Part shown: positions 48,101 to 60,100 of the stretch, one piece after another
Layout: every line of letters starts with the position of its first letter
How positions within the stretch are numbered: the stretch's first letter is position 1
Source of the DNA: Colius striatus
Taxonomy: Eukaryota; Chordata; Aves; Coliiformes; Coliidae
Assembly: GCF_028858725.1 (NCBI RefSeq)
Contig: NC_084761.1
Location: forward strand, 25,388,501 to 25,452,500
Length of the DNA stretch: 64,000 nucleotides
Reading direction: 5' to 3'
Notes under the pieces: generated by a model
Seen by the model: only the letters and a program-made list of their open reading frames with translations
Databases searched by the model: none
What the model was told of the DNA's origin: nothing
Translations under genes and position numbers: made by a program

Positions 48101-51100
48101 TACTGAGATGCTGAAATGAGGTGTAGGCCTTCCCTGACTATGTGCCCTGCTGAGGATATGGTCAGGCAATGGCAGATCATTGTGTCAGCTGCAGAAGTTA
48201 TTCAGGCTCCTAAGTTCTGCAGCTGGTTGCGTTATGTGACCTTTCCCTCTCCCACTTCACAAAGCAGAGAGGCTTTGCTTGAGCTCCCATTGGTGGTATG
48301 CTCAGCTTGCGCGGCTCAATTAATTTGCTGATGCGTGCCATGGTACACTCTCCAGTCTTGCCGACTTGTGTATGCCTACTAGGGAGCGTGGCCAAAATAA
48401 ACTGAGCTTTTCTTTTGAACTGCTATTTATGTATCTCTGAATGCTTTCCTTCCCACTTTGATTCCTCAACCACTAAACAGTTTTTTTTTTTTAACTTGCT
48501 CTATTTGCATCTCATTGAGGAGGCCAATTCAGTTTTGGACAGAAAAAAAGAAAAACTGGAAAATTGGGAATGAATAGGAAGTGTTTAATCTTTCACTGCC
48601 GTTATTACTCTCAGAGTAAAAAGGATTTTAAGGTTCCTGGTCTGTTGCTTTTGAAGAACTTGTGCTCTTTGTCTGCTGTCTTCATATTCTCCAAGCTTTC
48701 CTGCCTTTGAGCTGTGGTAAAATGGGGAATGTGTTTCTAACAGGACACAGTCTTAGACTATGTATTTCTGTTGTTGGAATTTTCTTTTCTAGTTAAGAGG
48801 TGACAATTTATAAAAGTTGCTGAAAAGTGGCAAAATGCCTTTGCAGTAAAAAAAGAGTTTTCATATTATTACTAATGTTGTAATAATATGGAAATTAACA
48901 TGTTACACTGTAAAGATTGTAATATATCAATATAATAGTGTTAGGAGAAGTGTTTTGTGTATTGGTTTTATCACTTAGATTCTTTTATCTTGAGAGAAAT
49001 TTTATTAAGGAAGAACAGACTTTTTTTTTTTAACTAACGGTCTAATTACTGAAGATATCTTATCCCTTTGGTTTAGACAGCTATTTTAGGAAGAAAATGA
49101 TTAGCAGGTGAAAGAACAATGTAGGACAAGGAGAAAGGAATTCTTGATTGAAAGAAACATTGAAAATAAAACTTGGGTATTAATTATCGTTCATAATACT
49201 TGAGACGTGTCTTAGTAGAGAGAAACTTGGTATCTTCATGCTTGAGTTAACTAAACTTTTAAGTTACTTCATGTAATTATATTAATAAATGCAAATCAGA
49301 GTAGACGTAGCCTAGCAAGATAACAGCTGCCTTTTTGATAGGAGACATGAGACCTGATGAGACTTGAGACTTGAATATTCAGAGTGCTCATTTTCAGAAG
49401 CTCATTTAGGCTGAGGGGCTGAGGTAACAGGTAGACCAGGAATCACAGTGTGGTACGGTGGGAAAGAGAAGAACTGAAGTTATAACCTGCACTTCAAATT
49501 TAGCTTACAAACAGCTAAAGTTTGACAGACTGTGGTGTGGACGAGGCACTTCTGTTCCATCTACGCTTCTGGAAATGTCACAGGGCTGATGCCTGGTAGT
49601 TAAGGTAGCCTGTAGCTTTTTCAGGCCACCTGCAGTCAGGTTGCATGGAGCTGGTAACTGAGATTGCACCAGACTTGGATATCGCCCATAAAACCTTCCT
49701 GGTCAGACACCACATGTAGTGGTATAGATACCACAGACATCACTGTTGATTTGCTTGGTACAAATAGCAGTTATACTAGTGATTCCATGGTTAAACATGT
49801 ACTATTCACAAGCTACCAGTGAGCCTCTCCTATGCAATGTCTTCCATTATGCTTAATACTTTGCACTGAAAATTATTTTAATTAATAAAGATTCATCTCA
49901 GCACACTCCTTTTAGATCTTTATCTTTGCTCTTTTTCATTACAGACCACCAAGGCTGATGGGTGAAGGTTTTGTTGTTATGCAGTCCAATGATGTTGATA
50001 TCTATTACTATATGGATGAACCAGGTAACTTCTGTTAAATACAAAGCTACAATTTTAGAAGATTTGAAGGCTGTTTGTTTATTTAATTGTCTGGACTAGT
50101 TAGACAATTTCTTCTATTTTCTTCTTTTAATACTGAAAAATCTCTATGCTGAAAGAGCTAATGTAATGTTTTGATGCCAATAAAAGTATTCATAATAGAC
50201 TTATGAATGCTCATAAGTTCATAAGTTATTATTTCTGCAAACGAAAAAAATTTGCACTGAAACAAATGAGAAAGTTCACATATTTAATGTTTAGAACAGA
50301 GTGAAATTTCAAGCTGTTTTCTTTTTAATGGTTGTTGTCAACATGTACTTTGTTTCATGTAAGAAGCCTGGGGAATTCTGCATGTTCTCAGTAAGTCATT
50401 TTATATATGTGTAGATACTCTGTCAGCAGTGTCTTCCACAAATCTATATGCAACATGGAAGCAATTAATCTTGGTATTTATTCTTAAAACAAGTGATGTT
50501 TTAAGCTGTGAGGTTAAATGATGTGGGTTTCTGAAAGCATTTTAGGAATGGAGACAATTTTTAATCAGTACTTGATAGGGGTTTTGGGAAGTTTATTTGA
50601 TGCATCAGTTTCTCAATATTGTGGTGTCTATCTTTTTCACTTTAAGTCCAGTCATTATATTACCACTTTATTTTGATGGAGTTTTTCTGGCTTGCAAAAG
50701 CTTTCCTCTGACCCCACTTAAAGTATTGCCTGAATCTTGAACATGTCCAATAGTGATGTATACGGGTGTAGAACAGGTGACAATTTTAGATTGCTGCTGA
50801 ATGACTACTTGAACTTTTACTAGTAACTTGGAGTGCACTGTAGTAAGTCTTCCTTTTTATTTGCCTGCACTGACTGTGCAAATAATTTTAAATTAATCTT
50901 TGTTTCAAAACTTGATTTTCTAAGTAGGATTTGTAACTGAATGTAGGTGTATGAAAGCTTGTACTGGTAAAAAGAGTACTTGGGAGATGAAGCTGCTGTG
51001 TATGTCAGCATTTCATTGACATTAGTGAGCAGCGCTTTAGAAAATCCCAGGGAATATTGATCATCATCTTCCCTTTTCAGTGGGAGTCTGCACTGAATTA

Positions 51101-54100
51101 ATGGCATGATATGTACGTATTTTAGTGGTCTCAAAACTGGCATCAGGACACTTTAATTGCCTTGAGCTTAGCAAACATTTTTCATGTTAATTTGAAGCAG
51201 CTTCCTTTTATAATCTGTTTATTATATTATGTAATATAGGTCTTGTACCAGAGGAGACGGAAGAAAGTAATGATGGAGAAGCAAATGATGAAGACAGCAA
51301 ATTACAGGATTTGCCACCATGTTGGGGTTTGGACATTGTTTGTGGGAAAGGAACAGACTTCAACTATGGACCTTGGGCTGATAGGCAGAGGTATTACCAT
51401 GAATTACATCTTTAGTTTTAATTTTTAATGTCTGTTATTATTCAGCAAGCATGCTGAAGTTCACAGTGTGCGGTCGCTCAAATATCTGATTTGTATGGGA
51501 TAGATAAGTCAGTCTAAAAGAAGAGAGTCCTTCTACTTAGTATTAGACTAGTAAATTCTTTGTGGTTTGTCTTGATAACCTTCCAAAGTTAGGATCACTT
51601 GCTAAGTTTTTATTATTGAATCAACAAATTATGTTCCTATTGTTTTATGAACAAAGTAGTTTTACTGTTTATCAAGTGTTACATACATAAGGGTTTAACT
51701 TTTTAGTTGGTTATATTTAGACTTGTCAATCTCCTATTAACTCATGGATGGGAATACACTCTGTATTATTGAGAGAATTTTATGGAAGTACAAATCTGAC
51801 TGTGAAAATAATGAGGGAGAAATAATGTATTGCTGCTTGGGAGGATCCGCCACTTGAATGTGATCTCCAAAGATTTTATTATCTAGATATTTTAGTGGCA
51901 AAATATTAGGCCAGAGTTCTACTACGACTCTTCACTTAGGTCTTCATGTTTTGTGCATGAGTATTTCTGGTGGAGACATTAGAATTGTTTAGAGAGTAAA
52001 AGACTATTAAGTACAAGTGACATAACTAACACTTTCCCTCTTTTCCCCTATTAATTACAGATTGATACTTCTCTTGGCCTCCATTAATTCTCTGCTGAAA
52101 TTACTGTGATTAACTGTCTCTTAGGAGTGTGAGGATAGCAGACCGAAGAGTAGTCATTAGACATGATGGTGTCTTAGAGAAGTTAAGAGAAGATGCTAAT
52201 TTGCAGAACAGTGTTTTGCTAGGAACAGTCTGGGAATCATTAATGATATTTTTTATATTACTAAGAAAGCTTGCACTATGATGGTGTGCTTTTTATAATG
52301 TTATCTGACTGGGCAATTTGGTGCCTAAGCAGAGTGCATAGGGTTCATAGATACATACCTGGGAACACTTTCACATTGTGCCATGGATAGAAGACAGAAA
52401 TTTTGAAAGTTTTTGAGTATTTTAGATGCATAGAGCTGTAAGAGTTCTGTGGACTTTGTACTCGCAATTCATATACAAGCTTCTGCAAATAACAATCTTT
52501 AATACATCATGCAATAAAATCTTGTTTTTCCTTAGAATTTTTAACAGAATGTGATGTTTGTGGGGTTTTTGTTGTTATTTTTGGCTTATTTTATAAAAAA
52601 TCTTAACTTTTAAGCTGCTATAGTAGTCAAGTGCTGAGTACAGGAGACTAATAACCTTCCCTTAAAAACTTAACTTCTACCCCTTTGAGACATATAAGCT
52701 ATGCTAACTCTGCTTTGTTGCTGTGACTTTCCTTTCATGTAGTTCCATGTTAAGATACCAGTGTGAAGAAATGCAGGCTTCATTTCACTCCCATTCTGTG
52801 GTCCTAAAGTTTTGTATTTTGTTTATCTCTGGGCATTACATCAGTTATTTATGTGCAAACTGAAGCATAAACAGATTACTTCCTCCTGTGTTTTTGTAGC
52901 AGATTTGTAAACCAAAGGCTAGGAAGAAGAAGAAAAACATACCTTGTTTGCCATACAAATTAAAATATTTTTTTTCTAAATCATTTATGATTGTCCATTT
53001 ATGGCTTTTATCCAAAAGTCACTTCTTGTCATTGAAACTTTTGGGGATTTCAGTAATGAGTTGAACGGCTCCCGTGATGAAGACTTTAAACAAATATTCT
53101 TTCTTACCACATGTGGTGGTTGTCTAAAGATTCAGCTAACTGGAGAATAATTAAGTGAACAAAATAGATGCATAGATATGTATAGATAAATACATGTTTC
53201 TTCTGTGAATGAAAGCCTTTTTTATTTGCTCTTTCCCACTAGGGATTGCTTGTGGAAGTTTTTCTTCCCACCAGATTATCAAGTTATGAAAGTCTCAGAA
53301 ATTGCTCAGCCTGGGAAACCAAGACAGATTCTTGCTTTTGAACTGCGGATGAATATTATTGCAGATGCCACCATTGATTTGCTTTTTACCAAAAACAGGG
53401 TAAATGATGAAAACTTAACTGGAAAGTAAATTGTCTACTATAATTACACTGTGCTTTTTGATTGTGCATATTTTTGTCTCATTTATTATAGAAATATGAT
53501 TTTAAAAGCCAGGCAATTTTTATTTTAATATTCCATAACTATGAGCAAATCTTCAATGAGAAATAGTGACTGAGAGGCATTAATATTTCTGACTTATTTT
53601 AAGGGATTTTTTTTTTAGAGCTTGGAGTTTTATACCATACCAACCATACCAGCTCCTACACTCTCAGTAATTCATGATCTGGACATTTCTTGTTCAATTT
53701 TTTGTTGCAGTGAAGTTCACCATGATGAAAAGATAATATCTTCTGATACTGGATGAATGGGGGAGGAACAAAAGATGCTTGGATTTTTCTTTCCCCTGTT
53801 GCTACTCTTATAAATGGAATATAGCATGACTTCACTGTATACCACCAGTTGGTTTTTTTTGTAACTGAAAAGTTTAGTAAAGGTAGTGTTAGAAATATGT
53901 ATTCCTCTGCTCTCTCAGTCCTTGTATCAGAATGTCTTGTGCTTTTTCTATTGGTGGAAACTAAGTCAGCATTTGTTAAGCCTAAAAGTGGTTTTATTTG
54001 GTATCACTGCATATAGATAGTTAATTTTTCTGAAAGTGAGAGAGTCTTCAGATATATGGTGCCTTAATCTAGGTGAGGATAGTAATAATCAGAGGCATAA

Positions 54101-57100
54101 AGTACACTGGTTGATGCAGCAAGCCTAGAAATAAGGTCTGGACTTTCTTCCTTTCTTGCAATACAGGAAACGAATGCTGTACACGTGAATGTTGGTGCAG
54201 GATCATATTTGGAAATAAATATTCCCATGACAGTAGGTGAAAATGGTGAGTTAAGACTAAGTTTAATTTGTTTTCCTAATGCTTTTTCTGAACTGTTATC
54301 TTAATTCATATATGCATGAATGTCTTGTTGTGTTTTTCCTTTGCTGCCCTGAGATGTGTATTCTTAAGGAATAATAAGTATTTCGTTTGCATTTCACTGC
54401 AAGTTATTTAAACATTTACATATCTACTTAGTTAAGTTACTTCAATGTTTGTTTAGGTTAGGAACCACAAATTTCTTAACTACTAGGCAGCATATCTATA
54501 TCTGTGTGTGCATTGAGGTGGATTACAGATAGATTGTCAACTCAAAGCAGGAAGACTTCTTCAGTCAGATTAGTGTTGAATCAGACTGAGAAATGTGTTA
54601 TGAAATATAATTTAATGGTAGTTTATTTAAACAAACTCGCAAATCCAACAAGAAGTGGAGGTAAGTGTAAAGTTACAGGGATGGGCTTTGAATTTGCTCA
54701 TTTTCTTGACTCATTTGAAGCCCTTGGTAAATTGTTTGTTTTTTTGATTCTTTCTAACATACTTGAATTTTATTCTGCAACTTAAATCAAGACCTCCAGA
54801 ACTGGAACATGTCCAGAGCCAGCAAAAAAACTTTGTTATCTCTCCTATATGAAGGCAGAACATGTTAAGCAGATCATTGACAAACAGTAGGGGATAGAAT
54901 TATTGTAGTACTAATTTCTGTCATTATATTTACTGATAGTTACTCGAGGGCTGAAAGTAAATATTTGTGTAATTCTTATGTCTGAATATTTATGTTTTAT
55001 ATCTTTTGTTTGCTAGGCTATTCACCTACAATTAAAGGGCAGCTTCTACATGTTGATGCCACCAGCAGTATGCAGTACCGGACTCTCTTAGAAGCTGAAA
55101 TGCTAGCTGTAAGTTTGTGTTAATAAGCACAAAGCTTCAGTCTCTAGGGAAGGGGACTGTAACATCTTCCTTATGAGCAAAGGCTGCAGGACCTGGGGCT
55201 GTTTAGTCTGGAGAAGACTGCAGGGGGGATCTCATTAATATTTACAAATATCGAAATGGTGGATGTCAGGAGGTTGAGGCATTAATTTTTTTCTGTTGTA
55301 TCCAGTAACAGGACAAGGGGTAATGGAAGGAAGCCAGAACACAAAAAGTTCCCTTTAACTTAAGTAAAAACTATTTTACCACTGTGAGGGTGAGGGAGCA
55401 CTGGCCCAGGCAGCCCAAGGAGAGTGTGGAGGCTCTTTCTCTGAAGGTTTTCACAACCCACCTGGACATGTTCCTGTGTGACCTGATCTAGATGGACCTG
55501 CTTTGGCAAGCAGGTTGGACTAGATGATCTCTAAAGGTCCTTTCCAACCCCTACCATTCTGTGATTCTGTGAATTTTTAATAAAGAACATATTTATTTGT
55601 CTGTAGAGCAGTTCTTTAGGTTCTTAAACAAGACAAATATGCTTTTTTTTTGTATTTTGCAAGACCTTAACATGTAACGAAGTTTTATATACCCACATAA
55701 CTATGTGCATGTGTAGTTTTCAGTGACTTACATAATCTATCTACCAAGTTTTATGTGTGTTTTGAAAGCAATGCAGGCATTAGACTCCATGTAGCTGTGC
55801 TAGATACTTTTATGTGCATAAGTACCTAAAGGTACTCCGGAGTGCTTAAACTACTTAAGACAGATTTAATACTTCATCATTCTTTGTTTGCCTTCTCATT
55901 CTGCAGTTCTCTAAATCATTAGATAACCTTTCTGACTATTTTTAAAATTACCTTATTAGGGGTGTTTTTAATGTTTAAATTCGAGTAACATATCAATGGC
56001 TGAAAAATATTATTTTCTGAGGGATTTTATATTTAGTGTATTATGAAAAGTTATGCTCTTACTGAAAACTTTGGTTTTTGAATTTTTTGGTGTGTCTACT
56101 GCAGCAAATGTATTAGAAGATCCTAGTATACCTTTTGAAAAAAATGAACTAACACTTGACCTTCAAACACAAAAAGAGAGATTAAATTATTAAGGAACTG
56201 GAGAGGCCTTCTGTTCATCCCAGCAGGAAAACAGTTTTAATTATTCATCAGAATATGTATGTGAAAACTGCTGAGCTACAGGGTCAGGCAGTGTCATCTT
56301 TTCAAGGAATTCTGATGCTTTAATATCTTGTTCACAGTTCCATATTAATGCCAGCTATCCCCGGATATGGAACATGCCACAGACATGGCAGTGTGAACTT
56401 GAGGTTTATAAAGCAACATATCATTTTATCTTCGCTCAGAAAAGCTTCTTCACAGGTAACTTCTTTACTAAATCAATTACATATGCAATTAAATATTCTT
56501 TCTTTAGAATTTCTTTTCAAATTTTGTGAAGGTGTTCAAGGACAGTTACTGTGGTTTCACATATTTAGGACAGCAGCTTGCTTCTGAGGACTAAGTTCCT
56601 CAAGTTTTCTGTTGTCTCCAAGTGTCTTAATACGTGATATCATCACATTTGGGTAAAGATACCAAATAATGTAGTTTTATAACATCCAAGCTAAATTTGA
56701 TATGTGTTTATGCTACATGATCTTAACTTTCAGGTGAATTTTATTTCTATCAGAGCTTTTGGTTTGTTTAATTTTTGTGATCTAGGGTGTTGATTTCTCT
56801 AATACCTCTCTTTTTGGATGACTGACTTTCAACTACTTCAGCTCTAGGTCATGTCCTTGTGGCTCACAGCTGATGAGAGTAAGTAATTTGCTTAGGATTT
56901 TGGCTGTGAGGAAGAATACATACACACAACGCAGTACGGTGGGATACAGCATCACCAAACTCTTGCTGAACGTTTCAACTGCAGTAATGAAAAGAATATA
57001 GCCCCATCAATGTGGCAGTGTCTGGGCTAATTAACCCTGCTGGGAGAAAGGATTAATTAGCGCAGGCATAGTGCCATGCTAATGAAGTTATCCTCCTAAG

Positions 57101-60100
57101 TGAGGCCAGAGCCATTATCTCTATAATGCTGCAGTATGCAGCTGAGTCTACCAGTCTGTTCAGAGCAAACATGAGCATCTACAACAATGCTGTTTTGCTG
57201 TGTTAGAAAATATTACTGATATACACATTCAGAGTATCAGAGTGGAAAACCAAAACAAAGCGGTTGGTGCTTCTAGGTCAATGACTTTCTATCTTAAAAA
57301 ACAGGTAAGAAATGGAAGATGGATTCACAACAAGTATTTGTGGAATATCTACCTGAGAAATTGATACTGTGTATTGTTCTCCTGATTTTCCTTTTTCTGT
57401 AAAGCAGCAAACAGTTAAGATTTACAATTTGTGAACTTAAATGAAGACATCTCACTTGATTGCTACTAATTTGTTTTTTATTGCTTTATATGGGTTTAGA
57501 TTTGATCCAAGACTGGTCCAGCGATAGTGCACCTGATATTTTTTCATTTGTTCCTTATATGTGGAACTTCAAAGTCATGTTTCATCAATTTGAAATGATT
57601 TGGGCAGCAAATCAACACAACTGGATTGACTGTTCCACCAAACAACAAGAAAATGGTGAGATCACTGTCCTTTAGAAGAAGAGTACATACTACCAAAAAT
57701 ATCTACAAAATATGGATTATATATGTAGAGTACGAGAATTATAATTTTTTTAAAAGAGAATTGTGTTTTGCTACCATTTTGCTATCCATTTTCTACTGTT
57801 GATGTGCATGAACAATCTTTACATTATTTTAAGTTCTAAATTACTTTGTACAATTGCATACCTTTTGGGTACATACTTCAGCATTTATTTTTCAAGACTC
57901 TTTGAGTCTTTGATTCAGTACAAATTTGCAGAGTGCAACTGTGAGGTCCTGACCCATATTCAGTAAGCTAACTGAAAACATTCACTCAGGAATACCATTT
58001 GAAAACCATATAGCTAGGAATTTCATCTGTTTCGTCTTAATTTCAATAGGAGCTAATGCTCCTAATTCTAGATAAAACTAAGGGAGACATCTCAGAAAGC
58101 CAAAACTTTGTTTAACATGAATTTTGGTTTATACCTATTCCAGTGGTTTACAACTGTACTAGGATCTTATCATTTCAACACAGAATGAGAGTTAAAAATC
58201 AGTAAAATTAAAAATCATGAAGTTGTGATCTAGTTAAAAATAAGGCTTATTACATCATCAGAAGCCTGTGCAACATTTAATGTGTGTTTCTTGTCCAAAA
58301 AAGGGGGGAGTGAAGCAATAAAGTCATAAGATATTAGTTACAGCTGTTTTTAGTGTCTGCTTGCAATTTGATTGTGCCAAATACAGTATCTTTCCATTAA
58401 GGGCAAGCTGTAGGGAGTAAATTTCAGTATAATTTAGTGCAATGTACTCTAAATGTAGAGTAGTTAAAATGGCAGTTTCCTATGTCATGAGTTCGTGTTT
58501 ATCTTCTCGTTATTTTTACCCGGATGTTTAATAATTTGTCTAAGTGCAAAATAATTCTGACGATTTTTTGGTTTATTTTTCCTCTTCTTTCACAGTTTAT
58601 CTAGCAGCTTGTGGAGAAACATTGAACATTGTTTTCTGTCTGCCTTTCACTGACTTCGTTCCAACCATATGCAATACTAGATTCTCTTTAAGGGTAAGTT
58701 GTTTCCCCCTCACCCCTTTTGTGTCTTCTAAATGTGAGATATTTTCCTTACATCTTCTTTTGTCAGGAAATTTTGAATAAACTCTTTGCTGAAAGAAAAA
58801 TACTCTTTCTCTTCTAGTTCTTTTTTCTTGATGTAGTCCAGAGGTAATGGTTTCTGTTGCCTATATGAAGCATGCAATCAGAGGTTATTTAATTTATGTA
58901 TACATACATATACATAAAAATAGAAGGTATTTTAAATAAATAGATATTAACATACATATGTGCTTTGTACGTTCATATATGCACACATTCAGTATGTATT
59001 TTTATTACTATATATACTTAGACTGTGTGTATGTGTTTTATCACTTGAAAGTCTGTTGCTGTTTATTTAGAAAATTTAGAAATTGTGAAAATGTAACATA
59101 CGTTCAAAGATGAAAATCAAATACTGGAATGAGTACCCTCAGAAACCTTTTGGAAAGCCATCTTACAGATATTTAAGAGTTTCTGTAGATTAAGTAGTGA
59201 CGATAAAGTGTTTTTAACAGACACAGCTTATTCTTTGTAAGACTGTACTTTTTGTCTTCCCTTAAATAGAAGCAGTCTACTGCTACTAAAAGTAAAAAAA
59301 AAACTCGTTGATAGTGATGTTGGTAATTTAGTATAATTTGGTAGCAAAGAAAGCAATGTTTTATAACTTAATTTTTTTAAAGTATGTTTTAGTTGAGATG
59401 TAGGGTAGCCTTGCTATGGTGTTGTATTACATGCATATTACCAGACTTGTAACTGTTCAGAACTACAGAACTCTAGAAATTGGTGGGAGCTGTGGTCAAC
59501 AGTTATGTGTGAAAATGAGATTTCTTGCCTCACTTTGGCTCTAAAGTGAAGACGATGGCACATATGAACATAAAAATAGGATGAGTGTTATGCATAAAGT
59601 TAATGTAAATAAACTTGGTTGTTGCTGAAATTTCATTTTAGGGAGAAGATGTTGATCTTCATTTGTATCTACCAGATTGTCATCCTAGTAAATACTCCCT
59701 TTTTATGTTGGTGAAAGATTGTCAGCCTAATAAAATAAGTCCTGAATCATGTATTTCTGCTGAATGTCAAAGTGGTCAGAAAACTGGCAAACCCAAATGG
59801 AGGAACATTACTCAAGAAGAGTGAGTTTTATTGTGATGCATATTTATGTATTTATGTTGGCTCTTCATATTTAATTGTTTTCTTTGTGGCGAAAAGAACC
59901 TCATATGTTATTAGAACGTATTTAATGCAACTGTTGTACTTCAAATAAGTCTGTGATGTTTCTTTTTGAAAGGGCTGGATGGGTTGAATGCTGGACAGTC
60001 CCGAGTCTTGTGTTTACAATTGACTACTCATGGCATCCGATTTATCCTCAGAAGGCAGATGAGCAGCTAAAACAATCTTGTAAGTCTCTACCTTTTTCTT

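Larger units (their letters stand above)
44477..49944 (+). other. BLTP1: BLTP1 intron (5.5 kb)
   Basis: Holds an 18-bp tandem duplication (45947-45982), a solo LTR (46531-47083) and a short CR1 tail (47239-47374). The remainder is unrecognised unique sequence. Confidence 0.75.
50025..55016 (+). other. BLTP1: BLTP1 introns between coding exons 8 and 12, no repeat recognised
   Basis: Apart from the three exons listed inside this span (51240-51390, 53243-53399, 54167-54245), I see only AT-rich intron sequence without recognisable transposons or RNA genes. Confidence 0.7.

Noticed and set aside
52040..52150. Possible extra exon after CTATTAATTACAG near 52060
   Set aside because: The BLTP1 frame joins 51390 to 53243 perfectly and the intervening sequence has stops in all frames shortly after this AG.
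53400..53429. Read-through frame past the exon 10 donor
   Set aside because: The donor AGG|GTAAAT joins in phase to ETNAVHVN in the next exon, as in the known protein.
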